A stretch of 64,000 nucleotides of DNA from Massilia forsythiae (GTDB lineage: Bacteria; Pseudomonadota; Gammaproteobacteria; Burkholderiales; Burkholderiaceae_D): the NCBI RefSeq assembly GCF_012849555.1, contig NZ_CP051685.1, positions 5,022,001-5,086,000 on the forward strand, written 5' to 3'. Below are positions 56,416 through 64,000 of this stretch, in pieces. The notes beneath the pieces were generated by a model that searched no databases, was not told where the DNA came from, and saw nothing but the letters and a program-made list of their open reading frames with translations. A program made the translations under genes and the position numbers. How positions within the stretch are numbered: position 1 is the stretch's first letter; every line of letters begins with the position of its first letter.

Positions 56416-57345
56416 TCATGCCAGCAGCGCGCCGGCCGGCTCCGCCGCCGCAGTGTGCAGCCATTCGGACATGGCAAGCACCTGGTCACGGTATTGCTCC
56501 GCCATCGGCCCGCTGCCGTTGTAGCGGCGCACGGCGTCCGCCAGCACGCCATTGCTGGCGCGCAGCTTGTCGCTCATCTCGCGCTTGAAACGGTCGAGAC
56601 AGGCGTCGAACTGGTACCACAGCTTGTCGGCGAAGAATTCTCGGTCATTTTCGATATGCTGGATATCGTACTGGAACAACCCGTATCCCCTGTATACCCA
56701 GGCGGCGTCCGGATAGCCGCGCAGGCGGCGTGTCTTGTTGGCTTCGCCGATCAGGTCGTCGGTCAGGGCGCTGCCATACAGGTCGCGGAATTCGGCGGTA
56801 TTGCGGGGAAAGGCAGAGCGCTTGGTGCCGGGCACGTCGCCGCTGGCATCGAACACGCAGCGCATCAGGACCGCGTCCGGCGCCAGCCGGGACGTCCATC
56901 CCAGCCATACCGGTGCGGTTTCCTTGCAGGCGATGGCGCACACCAGTTCCGCATCGAGCCCGCTACCCTTCAGGCCGGCGAGCAGGCGGTCGCCGAAATG
57001 CGACATGATCCAGCGCCGGGTCTCCAGCGCCTTCGCCTCCGACAGCGGGAAGCCGGCCGGGGGCAGGGCCGCGGCCGCCCGCTTGAGGACGCTGCCGGCG
57101 GCGCGCTTTTCATCCGCCGCCTGGAACAGGGCGATCCAGGTGCGCGGGCCGACCACGCCGTCCACCGGCAATCCCTGCGTACGCTGGAAATCCATTAGCG
57201 ACATCCGGGTGGCGTTGCCGTAAACCCCGTCGGGCGTGCCGCAGGGCGGATCGGTTCGGATGGCCGTCAGCGCCAGTTGCACCAGCATCACGTCCTCGCC
57301 GCGCATCAGGGGGAAGCGAAATGCAAGTTCACGTTGGTAATCCAT
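56416..57345 (-). CDS. Peptidoglycan-binding, lysozyme-like protein (putative)
   Basis: A 309-residue protein without a signal peptide. Residues about 10-75 form a peptidoglycan-binding domain (MLVQLALTAIRT, DGVYGNATRMSLMDFQ, VDGVVGPRTW). The rest has the pattern of lysozyme/transglycosylase folds: a possible catalytic E142 in ACKETAPVW, a GYGLFQYD segment near 221 and AVRRYNGSG near 271, resembling the Glu, G-L-x-Q and A-Y-N-x-G blocks of lytic transglycosylases. The ATG at 57345 (MDYQREL) is 29 bases after the stop of the upstream membrane protein, so the two probably form an operon. With no export signal, the protein would need another route to the wall, as endolysins do. The enzymatic role is inferred. 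Confidence 0.68.
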   Translation of the reverse strand: MDYQRELAFRFPLMRGEDVMLVQLALTAIRTDPPCGTPDGVYGNATRMSLMDFQRTQGLPVDGVVGPRTWIALFQAADEKRAAGSVLKRAAAALPPAGFPLSEAKALETRRWIMSHFGDRLLAGLKGSGLDAELVCAIACKETAPVWLGWTSRLAPDAVLMRCVFDASGDVPGTKRSAFPRNTAEFRDLYGSALTDDLIGEANKTRRLRGYPDAAWVYRGYGLFQYDIQHIENDREFFADKLWYQFDACLDRFKREMSDKLRASNGVLADAVRRYNGSGPMAEQYRDQVLAMSEWLHTAAAEPAGALLA

Positions 57346-57374
57346 GGTCTGGTTCCGTGTCGTCCTGCGTCCAC

Positions 57375-59030
57375 TCATTGCCGCAACGCGCCCAGTGCGG
57401 CGGCCAGGTCGATGTTGCGGTAGCGCGCCGCGTCCACCAGCGCGATCAGCGCGTCGAACGCGGCATGCTGGGCTTCCGGCAAGTGCAAGCGCGCCGACAT
57501 ACCGGCGGCCGCATCGATGAGCCGGTTGGCGTCGGCGGGCGTCAGGCTGCGCAGCGCGCCTTGCGCCGCGGCCGATGCCAGTTCCGGCTGGATGGCGCCG
57601 GCAAGGGCGTCGGCCACCTGGCGCAGCGTATCCTGCTGGATATCGTCGGCCGAGTACGAGGCGAGCAGGGCCTGGCGCAAGTCCGCCAGCGCTACCTCCG
57701 CCTGTTGCCGCGTGAGCACGTCCTGGCCGCTGGCCGCATCCGTGCCGCAGGCGGCAACCAGGCGCGCCGTGCCATCCGGCGCCGCCAGGATGCCGGCCAG
57801 CGCCGTCTCCACCTGGGGCTGGGAACAGTGGACCAGCGCGCTGCCGGCGCGCTGCGCCGCTTGCAGGGCAGCGTGCATGCGCTCGGCGGTCACGGTGCCG
57901 AAATCGATGACGCCCTGGCCGACCGGTGCGCCCAGCATGCGCGCGCGCCAGCGCAGGTACTGGCTGGAACCGAGGCGGGCGCCGATGCCCAGCAAGGTCG
58001 CGAGGCGCGCGGTCGGGCCCAGCCCAGGCGGCGCCGGCGCGTCCGCCAGCAGCGGCGCGGCGCCGCGCAGCAGGGCCGGTAGCGGCGAGGCGGGGCCGGT
58101 CGCCGTATCGACGGCCTTGGCCAGCTGGCGCAGCTGATCGCTGGTGGCATTGCCGGCGGCGGCGCCCTGCAGTCCGGCCAGCGCCTGGCGCGCATCGGCC
58201 AGGCTTTGCGCCGCTTCCGGCGCGACCAGGCCGGACGACAAGGCCTCGCCGAAATCCTTGAGCACGGTGTCGGCCAGCGCCAGTTGGCGCGTGGCGTTGG
58301 CGAAGTCGGCGTCGAAGCCCTTGGCGTCCCTGGCCAATTGCAGCTGTTGCTCGGAATCGCTCCTGATGCGCTCGGTTTCCTCCCTGGACGTCCTGGCGTC
58401 GCGCGCCGCAGTCGCCGCCTCTCCCTTGGCGGCGTTGGCCTCTTCTTCCTTCTTCGCCGCGGTCTCGCGGGCATCGGCAATCTGGTTGACCGCCTTTTCC
58501 GGAATGCCCGCCGTGCGCGTGCCGAAATAGAAGCCGAAGACGCCGGCGATGATGCCGTTCATGTAGCCGGCGATCGATTCTTCCAGATCGAGCGCGTCAT
58601 GGAACAGCAGCAGGGGCAAACCGACGACAGCGACCACCAGTGCCAGGACCGCGCGTACCGTGCCTTCCGGCAAACCCATCGGCAAATCCTTGATGTCCGC
58701 CAGGCTGGCCGCCTGGATCCGTCCGGTGGCGATCAGGTTGAAGAAGCGCGCCGCCAGCCACCAGAGGAAAAACACCAGGCAAACCCCGGCCACGAACACC
58801 ATGCCGCCGATGACCATCTGGCGCACCGATGCTCTCGATGCCGCCGCCACCTGAGCGGCCGCAGGCGCACTCTCGGGAGCGCCGAAACTCAGGTGCCATG
58901 CCAGGGCGACCGTGAGCAGGGCGATGGCCGCGGCAATGCCGAGGGCGACGATGCGCACCGGCCAGCGCAGGATGTCCGGCCAGGAAACGCCGGCAGAAGA
59001 AGCGGAGACAGCCGATTTGGTGGCAAGCAT
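57375..59030 (-). CDS. Polytopic membrane protein with coiled coil, function unknown
   Basis: A 551-residue protein with four likely membrane helices (about 25-48, 72-95, 122-145 and 152-175). The third follows GLPEGTVRAVLALVV and the fourth ends in FGFYFGTR, a pattern I have seen in uncharacterised membrane proteins. A charged coiled coil (AKKEEEANAAKGEAATAAR and onward) spans about 185-245. The remaining 300 residues are an Ala-rich, helical soluble domain without a recognisable family. The ATG at 59030 has GGAGGAACCC upstream, an excellent site. The gene after it encodes the lysozyme-like protein. The cytoplasmic coiled coil may bind a partner. Confidence 0.72.
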   Translation of the reverse strand: MLATKSAVSASSAGVSWPDILRWPVRIVALGIAAAIALLTVALAWHLSFGAPESAPAAAQVAAASRASVRQMVIGGMVFVAGVCLVFFLWWLAARFFNLIATGRIQAASLADIKDLPMGLPEGTVRAVLALVVAVVGLPLLLFHDALDLEESIAGYMNGIIAGVFGFYFGTRTAGIPEKAVNQIADARETAAKKEEEANAAKGEAATAARDARTSREETERIRSDSEQQLQLARDAKGFDADFANATRQLALADTVLKDFGEALSSGLVAPEAAQSLADARQALAGLQGAAAGNATSDQLRQLAKAVDTATGPASPLPALLRGAAPLLADAPAPPGLGPTARLATLLGIGARLGSSQYLRWRARMLGAPVGQGVIDFGTVTAERMHAALQAAQRAGSALVHCSQPQVETALAGILAAPDGTARLVAACGTDAASGQDVLTRQQAEVALADLRQALLASYSADDIQQDTLRQVADALAGAIQPELASAAAQGALRSLTPADANRLIDAAAGMSARLHLPEAQHAAFDALIALVDAARYRNIDLAAALGALRQ

Positions 59031-59215
59031 GGGTTCCTCCGATGTTGAACGCGCATGGGCCGCGCCATCCTGCTCCCGCTTTCTTCCCGTGTATCGTTGG
59101 ACCGGCATGCAAGTCAGCGGTTCGCAGGCGCTGCCGCAAAAAAGCGCAGCCGGGCGATCGTTTGCCGACGCAAGAACACGGCCGGCGACCCCGGGCATGC
59201 GCGGCACGGAAGACT

Positions 59216-59244
59216 ACATTTCCACAAATGTTATTGCTTATAAT
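59216..59244 (+). promoter_or_regulatory. Promoter/operator upstream of the CPA2 antiporter
   Basis: A consensus TATAAT lies at 59239-59244, unusual in so GC-rich a region. Immediately upstream, ACATTT-CCAC-AAATGT (59216-59231) is a perfect inverted repeat at the -35 area. The antiporter ATG is 57 bases downstream, and the divergent membrane-protein gene starts at 59030. The remaining bases of 59031-59300 show no other feature. Confidence 0.5.
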
Positions 59245-59300
59245 CTATTAACCGTGTGATACTCGACTTCTGATCGGCGTCTTCAAGAAAGGGATTGTGC

Positions 59301-60497
59301 ATGACCGATCCATATGTCTCCCTCGCGCAGCTGGCCTGGCCCCTGGCGCTGGTATTGTCGTGGATGGCCGGCGAAATCCTGTTCCGCTGGACCGGCCTAC
59401 CGCGCATCAGCATCTATGGCCTGGCCGGCTTCGCGTTCGGCAACCTGGCCAAGGGCTTTGCGGCGCCGACCGACGACAACGCCTTCCTGCTGCTGGCCAA
59501 CCTCGGCTTCGGGCTGATCCTGTTCGAGCTGGGCTACCGCATCAACCTGCGCTGGCTGCGCGCCAACCCGTGGATCGTGGCCACCTCGCTGGCCGAAAGC
59601 AGCCTGACCTTCGTCGCCGTGGTGCTGGTGGCGCAGGCATTCCGCATGCCGGCGCTGGCCGCCAGCCTGCTGGCCGCGCTGGCCATGGCCAGTTCGCCGG
59701 CCGGCCTGGTGCGCGTGTTCAACGAGCAGCAGGCCGGCGGCCAGGTCACCGAGCGCGCGCTGCACCTGAGCGCACTGAACTGCGTGCTGGCCGTGTTCGC
59801 CTACAACGCCATCGTCGGCATCGGCGTGTTCCAGACGTCGGGCAACCTCGGCCATGCGGCCGCCGCCAGCCTGCTGGTGCTGGGCGCATCGGCGCTGCTG
59901 GGCAGCGTGGCCGGCATGCTGGTGCCGAGGTGGCTGCGCGGCATGGGCCGGGCCGGCAGCAGCGGCGGCGACGCCACCATGACCTTCGCGCTGGCGGTGC
60001 TGCTGCTGGTGGCGGTGACCCACGTCCTGCACCTGTCGCCGGTGCTGGCCGCGCTGTCGTTCGGCCTGGTGGCGCGGCACCGCCGCAGCGCGCTCGGCGT
60101 GGCCCAGCGCAACTTCGGCGCCCTCGGCGACCTGCTGTCGGTGATGCTGTTCGTGTACGCCGCCTCGACGCTCGACTGGCAGCACGTCTGGGCCGGCCTC
60201 GGCCTGGGCACGCTGCTGGTGATCGTGCGCCTGACGGTCAAGGTCGGCGTGTGCGCGGCGTTCGCGCGCGTGTCCGGCATCTCGGTGCGCAAGGGCGCGC
60301 TGTCCGGCCTGGCGCTGGCGCCGATGGGCGTGTTCGCCGTGCTGCTGATCGAGCAGACGCGGCGCCTCGGCGTCGACCTGTTCCACAGCCTGGCGCCGCT
60401 GGCGGCGATCGCGCTGCTGCTGCAGCTGGCCGGCCCGCTGATCTCGCAGCGCGCGGTGATCGCCGCCAATGAAACCCCGTACGACAAGGAGGCCTGA
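59301..60497 (+). CDS. CPA2-family cation:proton antiporter (no nucleotide-binding domain)
   Basis: A 398-residue integral membrane protein of about 12 helices related to the Na+(K+):H+ antiporters of the CPA2 group. It resembles KefB but lacks the RCK domain. The motif LANLGFGLILFELGYRIN corresponds to the helix of Kef-type antiporters (LFLIGLELEP). The ATG at 59301 has AAAGGG 7-8 bases upstream. Its last codons contain the ribosome binding site (AAGGAGG) of the ligase gene that starts one base after the stop. The substrate ion is unproved. Confidence 0.84.
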   Translation: MTDPYVSLAQLAWPLALVLSWMAGEILFRWTGLPRISIYGLAGFAFGNLAKGFAAPTDDNAFLLLANLGFGLILFELGYRINLRWLRANPWIVATSLAESSLTFVAVVLVAQAFRMPALAASLLAALAMASSPAGLVRVFNEQQAGGQVTERALHLSALNCVLAVFAYNAIVGIGVFQTSGNLGHAAAASLLVLGASALLGSVAGMLVPRWLRGMGRAGSSGGDATMTFALAVLLLVAVTHVLHLSPVLAALSFGLVARHRRSALGVAQRNFGALGDLLSVMLFVYAASTLDWQHVWAGLGLGTLLVIVRLTVKVGVCAAFARVSGISVRKGALSGLALAPMGVFAVLLIEQTRRLGVDLFHSLAPLAAIALLLQLAGPLISQRAVIAANETPYDKEA

Positions 60498-60498
60498 G

Positions 60499-61677
60499 AT
60501 GCCGTTCGAGACCGACAGCGCCGCTGGCGCGGCAGCAGCAGGCACAGGGGCAGCGCCGGCGCTGGAGCCGTTCCGTGCCTCGCAATCGCTGACCCTGGGC
60601 GTCGAGCTGGAACTGCAGCTGGTCAGCCTGTCCGACTTCGACCTGGTGCCGGCCTCGCCGGACATGCTGGACCTGCTGGCGCGCGCGCCGTTCCCGGGCA
60701 ACGTGACGCCCGAGATCACCCAGAGCATGATCGAGATTAACTCCAGCGTGCACACCGGCCACGGCGAACTGCTGGCCCAGCTGCGCGAGATCCGCGACAC
60801 GCTGGTGCGCGCCGGCGACCGCCTGAACGTGGGCGTGTGCGGCGGCGGCACCCATCCGTTCCAGCAATGGTCGCAACGGCGCATCTATGCCAAGCCGCGC
60901 TTTCGCGAAGTATCGCAGCTGTACGGCTACCTGGCCAAGCAGTTCACCGTGTTCGGCCAGCACGTGCACATCGGCTGCCGCTCGGGCGACGAGGCGCTGT
61001 ACCTGCTGCATGCCCTGAACCGCTACGTGCCGCACTTCATCGCGCTGTCGGCGTCGTCGCCGTTCAGCCAGGGCAGCGACACCAGTTTCCAGTCGGCGCG
61101 CCTGAACTCGGTGTTCGCGTTTCCGCTGTCGGGGCGGGCGCCGTTCCTGCTGCGCTGGGATGCCTTCGCCGAAGATTACTTCAACCGCATGGCCGGCACC
61201 GGCATCGTGCGCAGCATGAAGGATTTTTACTGGGACCTGCGCCCCAAGCCGGAATATGGCACCATCGAACTGCGCGTCTGCGACACGCCGCTCTCGGTCG
61301 AGCGGGCGGCGGCGCTGGCCTGCTACCTGCAGGCGCTGTGCCGCTACCTGCTCGAAGGGAACGAGCCGGCGCCGCGCGAGGACGACTACCTGGTCTACAA
61401 TTACAACCGCTTCCAGGCCTGCCGCTTCGGCCTGGACGGGACGCTGGTGCACCCGCAGCGCCACGAGCAGCTGCCGCTGCGCGAGGACATCCTCACCACG
61501 CTGCGCCGCCTGGAGCCGCACGCCGCGGCGCTCGGCAGCGGCGCCGCGCTGGACCTGCTGTACCGCGAGTCGCATACCGGCAGCGACGCCACCTTCCTGC
61601 GCCAGGCCTTCGAAGCCGACGGCAGCCGCGAAGCGATCGTCGACGCCGCGCTGCGGCGCTTCCGCGCCGGCGAATAA
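60499..61677 (+). CDS. YbdK-like carboxylate-amine ligase (GCS2 family)
   Basis: A 392-residue ATP-dependent ligase of the glutamate-cysteine-ligase type 2 family. The N-terminal strand (SLTLGVELELQLV) carries the conserved glutamates that bind Mg/ATP. FGQHVHIGCRSG and GTIELRVCDTP are family blocks. E. coli YbdK makes gamma-glutamylcysteine slowly, and the natural product of many relatives is unknown. The ATG at 60499 has AAGGAGG within the end of the antiporter gene, so translation of the two is coupled. A Kef-like antiporter beside a glutathione-type ligase suggests a link to thiols or osmolytes, but this is inference. Confidence 0.88.
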   Translation: MPFETDSAAGAAAAGTGAAPALEPFRASQSLTLGVELELQLVSLSDFDLVPASPDMLDLLARAPFPGNVTPEITQSMIEINSSVHTGHGELLAQLREIRDTLVRAGDRLNVGVCGGGTHPFQQWSQRRIYAKPRFREVSQLYGYLAKQFTVFGQHVHIGCRSGDEALYLLHALNRYVPHFIALSASSPFSQGSDTSFQSARLNSVFAFPLSGRAPFLLRWDAFAEDYFNRMAGTGIVRSMKDFYWDLRPKPEYGTIELRVCDTPLSVERAAALACYLQALCRYLLEGNEPAPREDDYLVYNYNRFQACRFGLDGTLVHPQRHEQLPLREDILTTLRRLEPHAAALGSGAALDLLYRESHTGSDATFLRQAFEADGSREAIVDAALRRFRAGE

Positions 61678-61749
61678 GGCGCGAGCGAACAGGGCAATGG
61701 GACGCGAACCATGCCGGCGCGGGCGCGGCGCGCGCCGCTGCCGCCGGCG

Positions 61750-62235
61750 CTACAGGCTGAGCGGCACCCGGGCGCCGGCCTCGTCCGCTTCGAGCAGCAC
61801 GATCAGCTTGGCCAGGTCGTGTTCCAGCCGCGCCAGCGTGGCCGGATCGAGGCTGGACAGGGCGTCCGGCAGCACGCCGGCGAACGGCATCGGCGCGCTG
61901 CGCAACACGTCCTCGCCGGCCGCCAGCACGCGCAGCGACACGCTGCGCCGGTCCAGGCCTTCGCGGCTGGCGCCGGCCAGGCCGCGCTCGGACAGGCTCT
62001 TGATCAGGTTGCTGGCGGTGGACTGGTGGATGTCGAGCTCGCGTGCCAGTTCGGTCACGCCGATGCCGGGCCGGCGGGCGATCACCGACAGCGCCCACAG
62101 CTGGGCGCCGCCGACGCCGGCCTCGCGCTCGACCTGACGGAAGTGGGATTTGACGGAATTGAAGACGATGCGGAACTGGCGCAGCACGCGGGTGGCGGAT
62201 GCGGGCTCGGCAGACTCGGTGGAAACAGGGGACAT
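61750..62235 (-). CDS. MarR-family transcriptional regulator
   Basis: A 161-residue regulator with the winged-helix core: QLWALSVIARRPGIGVTELA, then RELDIHQSTASNLIKSLSER, and the wing with the D-R-R motif (GLDRRSVSLRVL). The ATG at 62235 (MSPVSTESAEP) gives the usual short N-terminus. Upstream, the frame continues only as an antisense-like shadow of the ClC gene. It is divergent from that gene, with about 85 bases between the starts, and may control it. MarR proteins usually sense small phenolic or oxidant ligands; the signal here is unknown. Confidence 0.85.
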   Translation of the reverse strand: MSPVSTESAEPASATRVLRQFRIVFNSVKSHFRQVEREAGVGGAQLWALSVIARRPGIGVTELARELDIHQSTASNLIKSLSERGLAGASREGLDRRSVSLRVLAAGEDVLRSAPMPFAGVLPDALSSLDPATLARLEHDLAKLIVLLEADEAGARVPLSL

Positions 62236-62322
62236 GGCCGGAGGAGAGCGGAAGAGACGCTCATTCTCCCATGCCCGCGCGCGCGTTGAAAGCGGGCGCG
62301 AACGGAAAAAGTGAGGGAATCG

Positions 62323-63663
62323 GTGAAATCGGAACACGACTGGAATGGTGGACTGCGCCAGGAGCTGGCCGACTGGCGCACCTGGGCGGCGCGCGCCCTG
62401 GTGGTGGCGCTGGCGGTGCTGGCCGGCCTGACCATCGTCGGCTTCACCTGGCTGGCCGAGACCGCCAGCGGCTGGTTCGAGGCGATGCGCCTGCGCGCGC
62501 CCTGGGCGCCGCTGCTGTGGACGCCGCTGTGCGCCGCCGCCATCGTCTGGTGCACGCGCCGCTTCTTCCCCGGCGCCGCCGGCTCCGGCATCCCGCAAGT
62601 GATGGCCACGCTGGAGCGCCGCGTGGGCGAGCGCGAGCGCGGCCTGTTCGTGTCGCTGCGCCTGAGCCTGGCCAAGATCGGGCTGACCGCCGCCGGCCTG
62701 CTCGGCGGGCTGTCGCTCGGGCGCGAGGGGCCGTCGGTGCAGATCGCCGCCGGCGTGATGCTGCAGGCGCGCCGCCTGATGCCGGCCGGCGCCGCGGTCG
62801 GCGTGCATGGCCTGCTGGTGGCGGGCGGGGCGGCCGGCATCGCCGCCGCCTTCAACACGCCGCTGGGCGGCGTCATGTTCGCCATCGAGGAGCTGGCGCG
62901 CTCGCCCGAGCAGCGCAGCAGCGGCCTGATCATCGCCGCCATCGTGCTGGCCGGCCTGGTGGCGGTGTCGGCGCACGGCAACGGCGTGTACTTCGGCGTC
63001 ATCAAGGCGCACCAGATCGGCCTGGCGCTGCTGTGGCCCGGCCTGCTGCTGGCGGTGCTGGCCGGCATCGCCGGCGGCGTGTTCTCGCGCCTGCTGATCG
63101 CTTCGCTGTCCGGAACCGGCGCCGATCCGCTGTCGCGCCTGCGCGCGCGCCGGCCGGTGCTGTTCGCCGCCGGCTGCGGCCTGGCGGTGGCGGCGATCGG
63201 CGTGGCCACCGCCGGCGCCACCTTCGGTTCCGGCTACGCCAGCACCCGCGTGATGGTCGAGGGTACGGGAGCGATGCCGGTGGCCTATGCCTTGTTCAAG
63301 TTCATGGCGACCTGGCTGACCACCTGGGCCGGGGTGCCGGCCGGTATCTTCGCGCCCTCGCTGGCGATCGGCGCCGCCCTCGGCAACGACGTCGCGCTGC
63401 TGCTGTACGGCACGCAGATGCCGGCCCTGATCGCGCTCGGCATGGTCGGCTTCCTGGCGGCCGCCACCCAGGCGCCGCTGACGTCATTCATCATCGTCAT
63501 GGAAATGGTCGACGGCCACGAGATGGTGCTCAGCCTGATGGCCTGCGCGCTGGTGTCGTGCGTGGTGGCGCGCGCGATCAGTCCGCCGCTGTACGCCACC
63601 CTGTCGCGGCTGCAGCTGGCGCGCCTGCCGCCGCCGGAGCCAGCGCCGAATCCGCCGTCATAA
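62323..63663 (+). CDS. ClC-family chloride channel/antiporter
   Basis: A 446-residue protein of about 18 helices with the chloride selectivity motifs GSGIPQ, GREGPSVQ and GIFAPSLAIG, so a ClC fold is clear. Whether it is a channel or a Cl-/H+ exchanger depends on gating and proton glutamates; the E in GREGP is present, while the second (proton) glutamate cannot be assigned with confidence. It has no CBS domains. GTG at 62323 is chosen because GAGGGA precedes it; an in-frame GTG at 62311 is the alternative. The tail is Pro-rich. It is divergent from the MarR gene. Confidence 0.86.
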   Translation: MKSEHDWNGGLRQELADWRTWAARALVVALAVLAGLTIVGFTWLAETASGWFEAMRLRAPWAPLLWTPLCAAAIVWCTRRFFPGAAGSGIPQVMATLERRVGERERGLFVSLRLSLAKIGLTAAGLLGGLSLGREGPSVQIAAGVMLQARRLMPAGAAVGVHGLLVAGGAAGIAAAFNTPLGGVMFAIEELARSPEQRSSGLIIAAIVLAGLVAVSAHGNGVYFGVIKAHQIGLALLWPGLLLAVLAGIAGGVFSRLLIASLSGTGADPLSRLRARRPVLFAAGCGLAVAAIGVATAGATFGSGYASTRVMVEGTGAMPVAYALFKFMATWLTTWAGVPAGIFAPSLAIGAALGNDVALLLYGTQMPALIALGMVGFLAAATQAPLTSFIIVMEMVDGHEMVLSLMACALVSCVVARAISPPLYATLSRLQLARLPPPEPAPNPPS

Positions 63664-63708
63664 TCGTCAATACGATACATCGGCGGCATATCCCTGCTAC
63701 GATGGGAT

Positions 63709-64000
63709 ATGTCGATCCGAAACGCGTCCGCCGGCCGCTTGCGCATGCGGCTCCCGTCGCTGGCAACGCTCCTGACGTTGCTGGCGGGGCTTGCCGTGAC
63801 CGGCGTGCTGGTGAAGGACATGCGCGAGGCCGGCTTCCAGCGCGCCCGGGCCGAATTCAACCGGCGCGTGGAAGTGCGCGGCGCCGTGGTGCGGCGCAGC
63901 TTCGCCAATGCCAGCGAAGTGCTGCGTGCGACGAATGCCCTGTTCTCGTCGATGGGAACGGTAGGGCGCGCCCAGTTCGAAGCGTTCGCGCGCGCGCTCG
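63709..64000 (+). CDS. CHASE-domain sensor protein, N-terminus (cut by window edge)
   Basis: The last 292 bases open a frame of at least 97 residues starting MSIRNASAGRLRMRL. A membrane helix (LATLLTLLAGLAVTGVL) is followed by FQRARAEFNRRVEVRGAVVR, SFANASEVLRATNALFSSM and GTVGRAQFEAFARAL, the start of a CHASE extracellular sensory domain. Such domains are joined to histidine kinases, diguanylate cyclases or phosphodiesterases; the output domain is beyond the edge. The start is tentative because the upstream ribosome binding site is weak (GATGGGAT). Confidence 0.72.
   Translation, partial: MSIRNASAGRLRMRLPSLATLLTLLAGLAVTGVLVKDMREAGFQRARAEFNRRVEVRGAVVRRSFANASEVLRATNALFSSMGTVGRAQFEAFARAL

Noticed and set aside
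62236..63012. N-terminal extension of the MarR frame
   Set aside because: It is opposite the ClC gene and lacks MarR similarity; the MarR domain begins close to ATG 62235.

Overview
The window is a GC-rich bacterial chromosome segment with almost gap-free coding. Gene content points to a betaproteobacterium of the Oxalobacteraceae, probably the Massilia/Telluria/Duganella group: a cytochrome bo3 operon followed by SURF1 and a RegB/RegA-type redox two-component pair, a Pseudomonas-style branched-chain 2-oxoacid dehydrogenase operon, TonB-dependent receptors, and palindromic GTCGTCCCCGCG repeats between genes. This placement is inferred from gene content; there is no rRNA or tRNA gene in the window. 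No CRISPR array, prophage or transposase gene was seen.

Layout. 0-9 kb: start of a secreted protein (cut by the edge), a family 2 glycoside hydrolase, a hybrid sensor kinase, a Tat-type alpha/beta hydrolase, a KefG/KefB-like glutathione-gated K+ efflux pair and a 100-residue hydrophilic protein with a perfect terminator. 9-15 kb: bkdA1-bkdA2-bkdB-lpdV, all on the minus strand, oxidising the 2-oxoacids of Val, Leu and Ile. 15-17.5 kb: a short-chain dehydrogenase divergent from a TetR regulator across an 18/20 palindrome, then exonuclease III. 17.6-25.7 kb: a secreted GH31 enzyme, an odd Ala-rich membrane protein with a charged helix, a small membrane protein, and a cytochrome P450 divergent from an AraC regulator over a 15-bp tandem repeat. 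25.8-34.3 kb: glutathione peroxidase, a cupin, a flavin reductase gene broken by a 159-bp MITE-like insertion, an amino-acid permease, a TonB-dependent receptor with a Gly-rich tail, an OBAP/DUF1264 protein and a CNNM/CorC-type transporter.

34.6-38.2 kb is a tyrosine-catabolism module: hmgA divergent from a LysR regulator with hppD behind it. 38.4-42 kb holds a CidA/LrgB pair, a hemerythrin with a C-terminal membrane anchor and an MFS transporter. 42.1-49 kb is a seven-gene run, cyoABCD-SURF1-regB-regA, in which the quinol oxidase sits upstream of a sensor that in its family reads the quinone pool. 49.5-57 kb has a large-subunit catalase, a second TonB-dependent receptor and a lipoprotein metallophosphoesterase. 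56.4-59 kb carries a two-gene unit of unknown function: a four-helix membrane protein with a coiled coil, then a peptidoglycan-binding, lysozyme-like protein. 59.3-64 kb has a CPA2 antiporter translationally coupled to a YbdK-like carboxylate-amine ligase, a MarR regulator, a ClC channel and the start of a CHASE-domain sensor.

Intergenic space is dominated by small palindromic repeats at five loci plus a second family (GTAGGGTGGAC) at two. The most unusual items are the 56.4-59 kb unit, the Ala-rich/charged-helix membrane protein at 20.2-22.5 kb, and the MITE-like insertion at 27.2 kb. Most of the window is ordinary housekeeping and catabolic chromosome, and no clear defence or mobile system was found.
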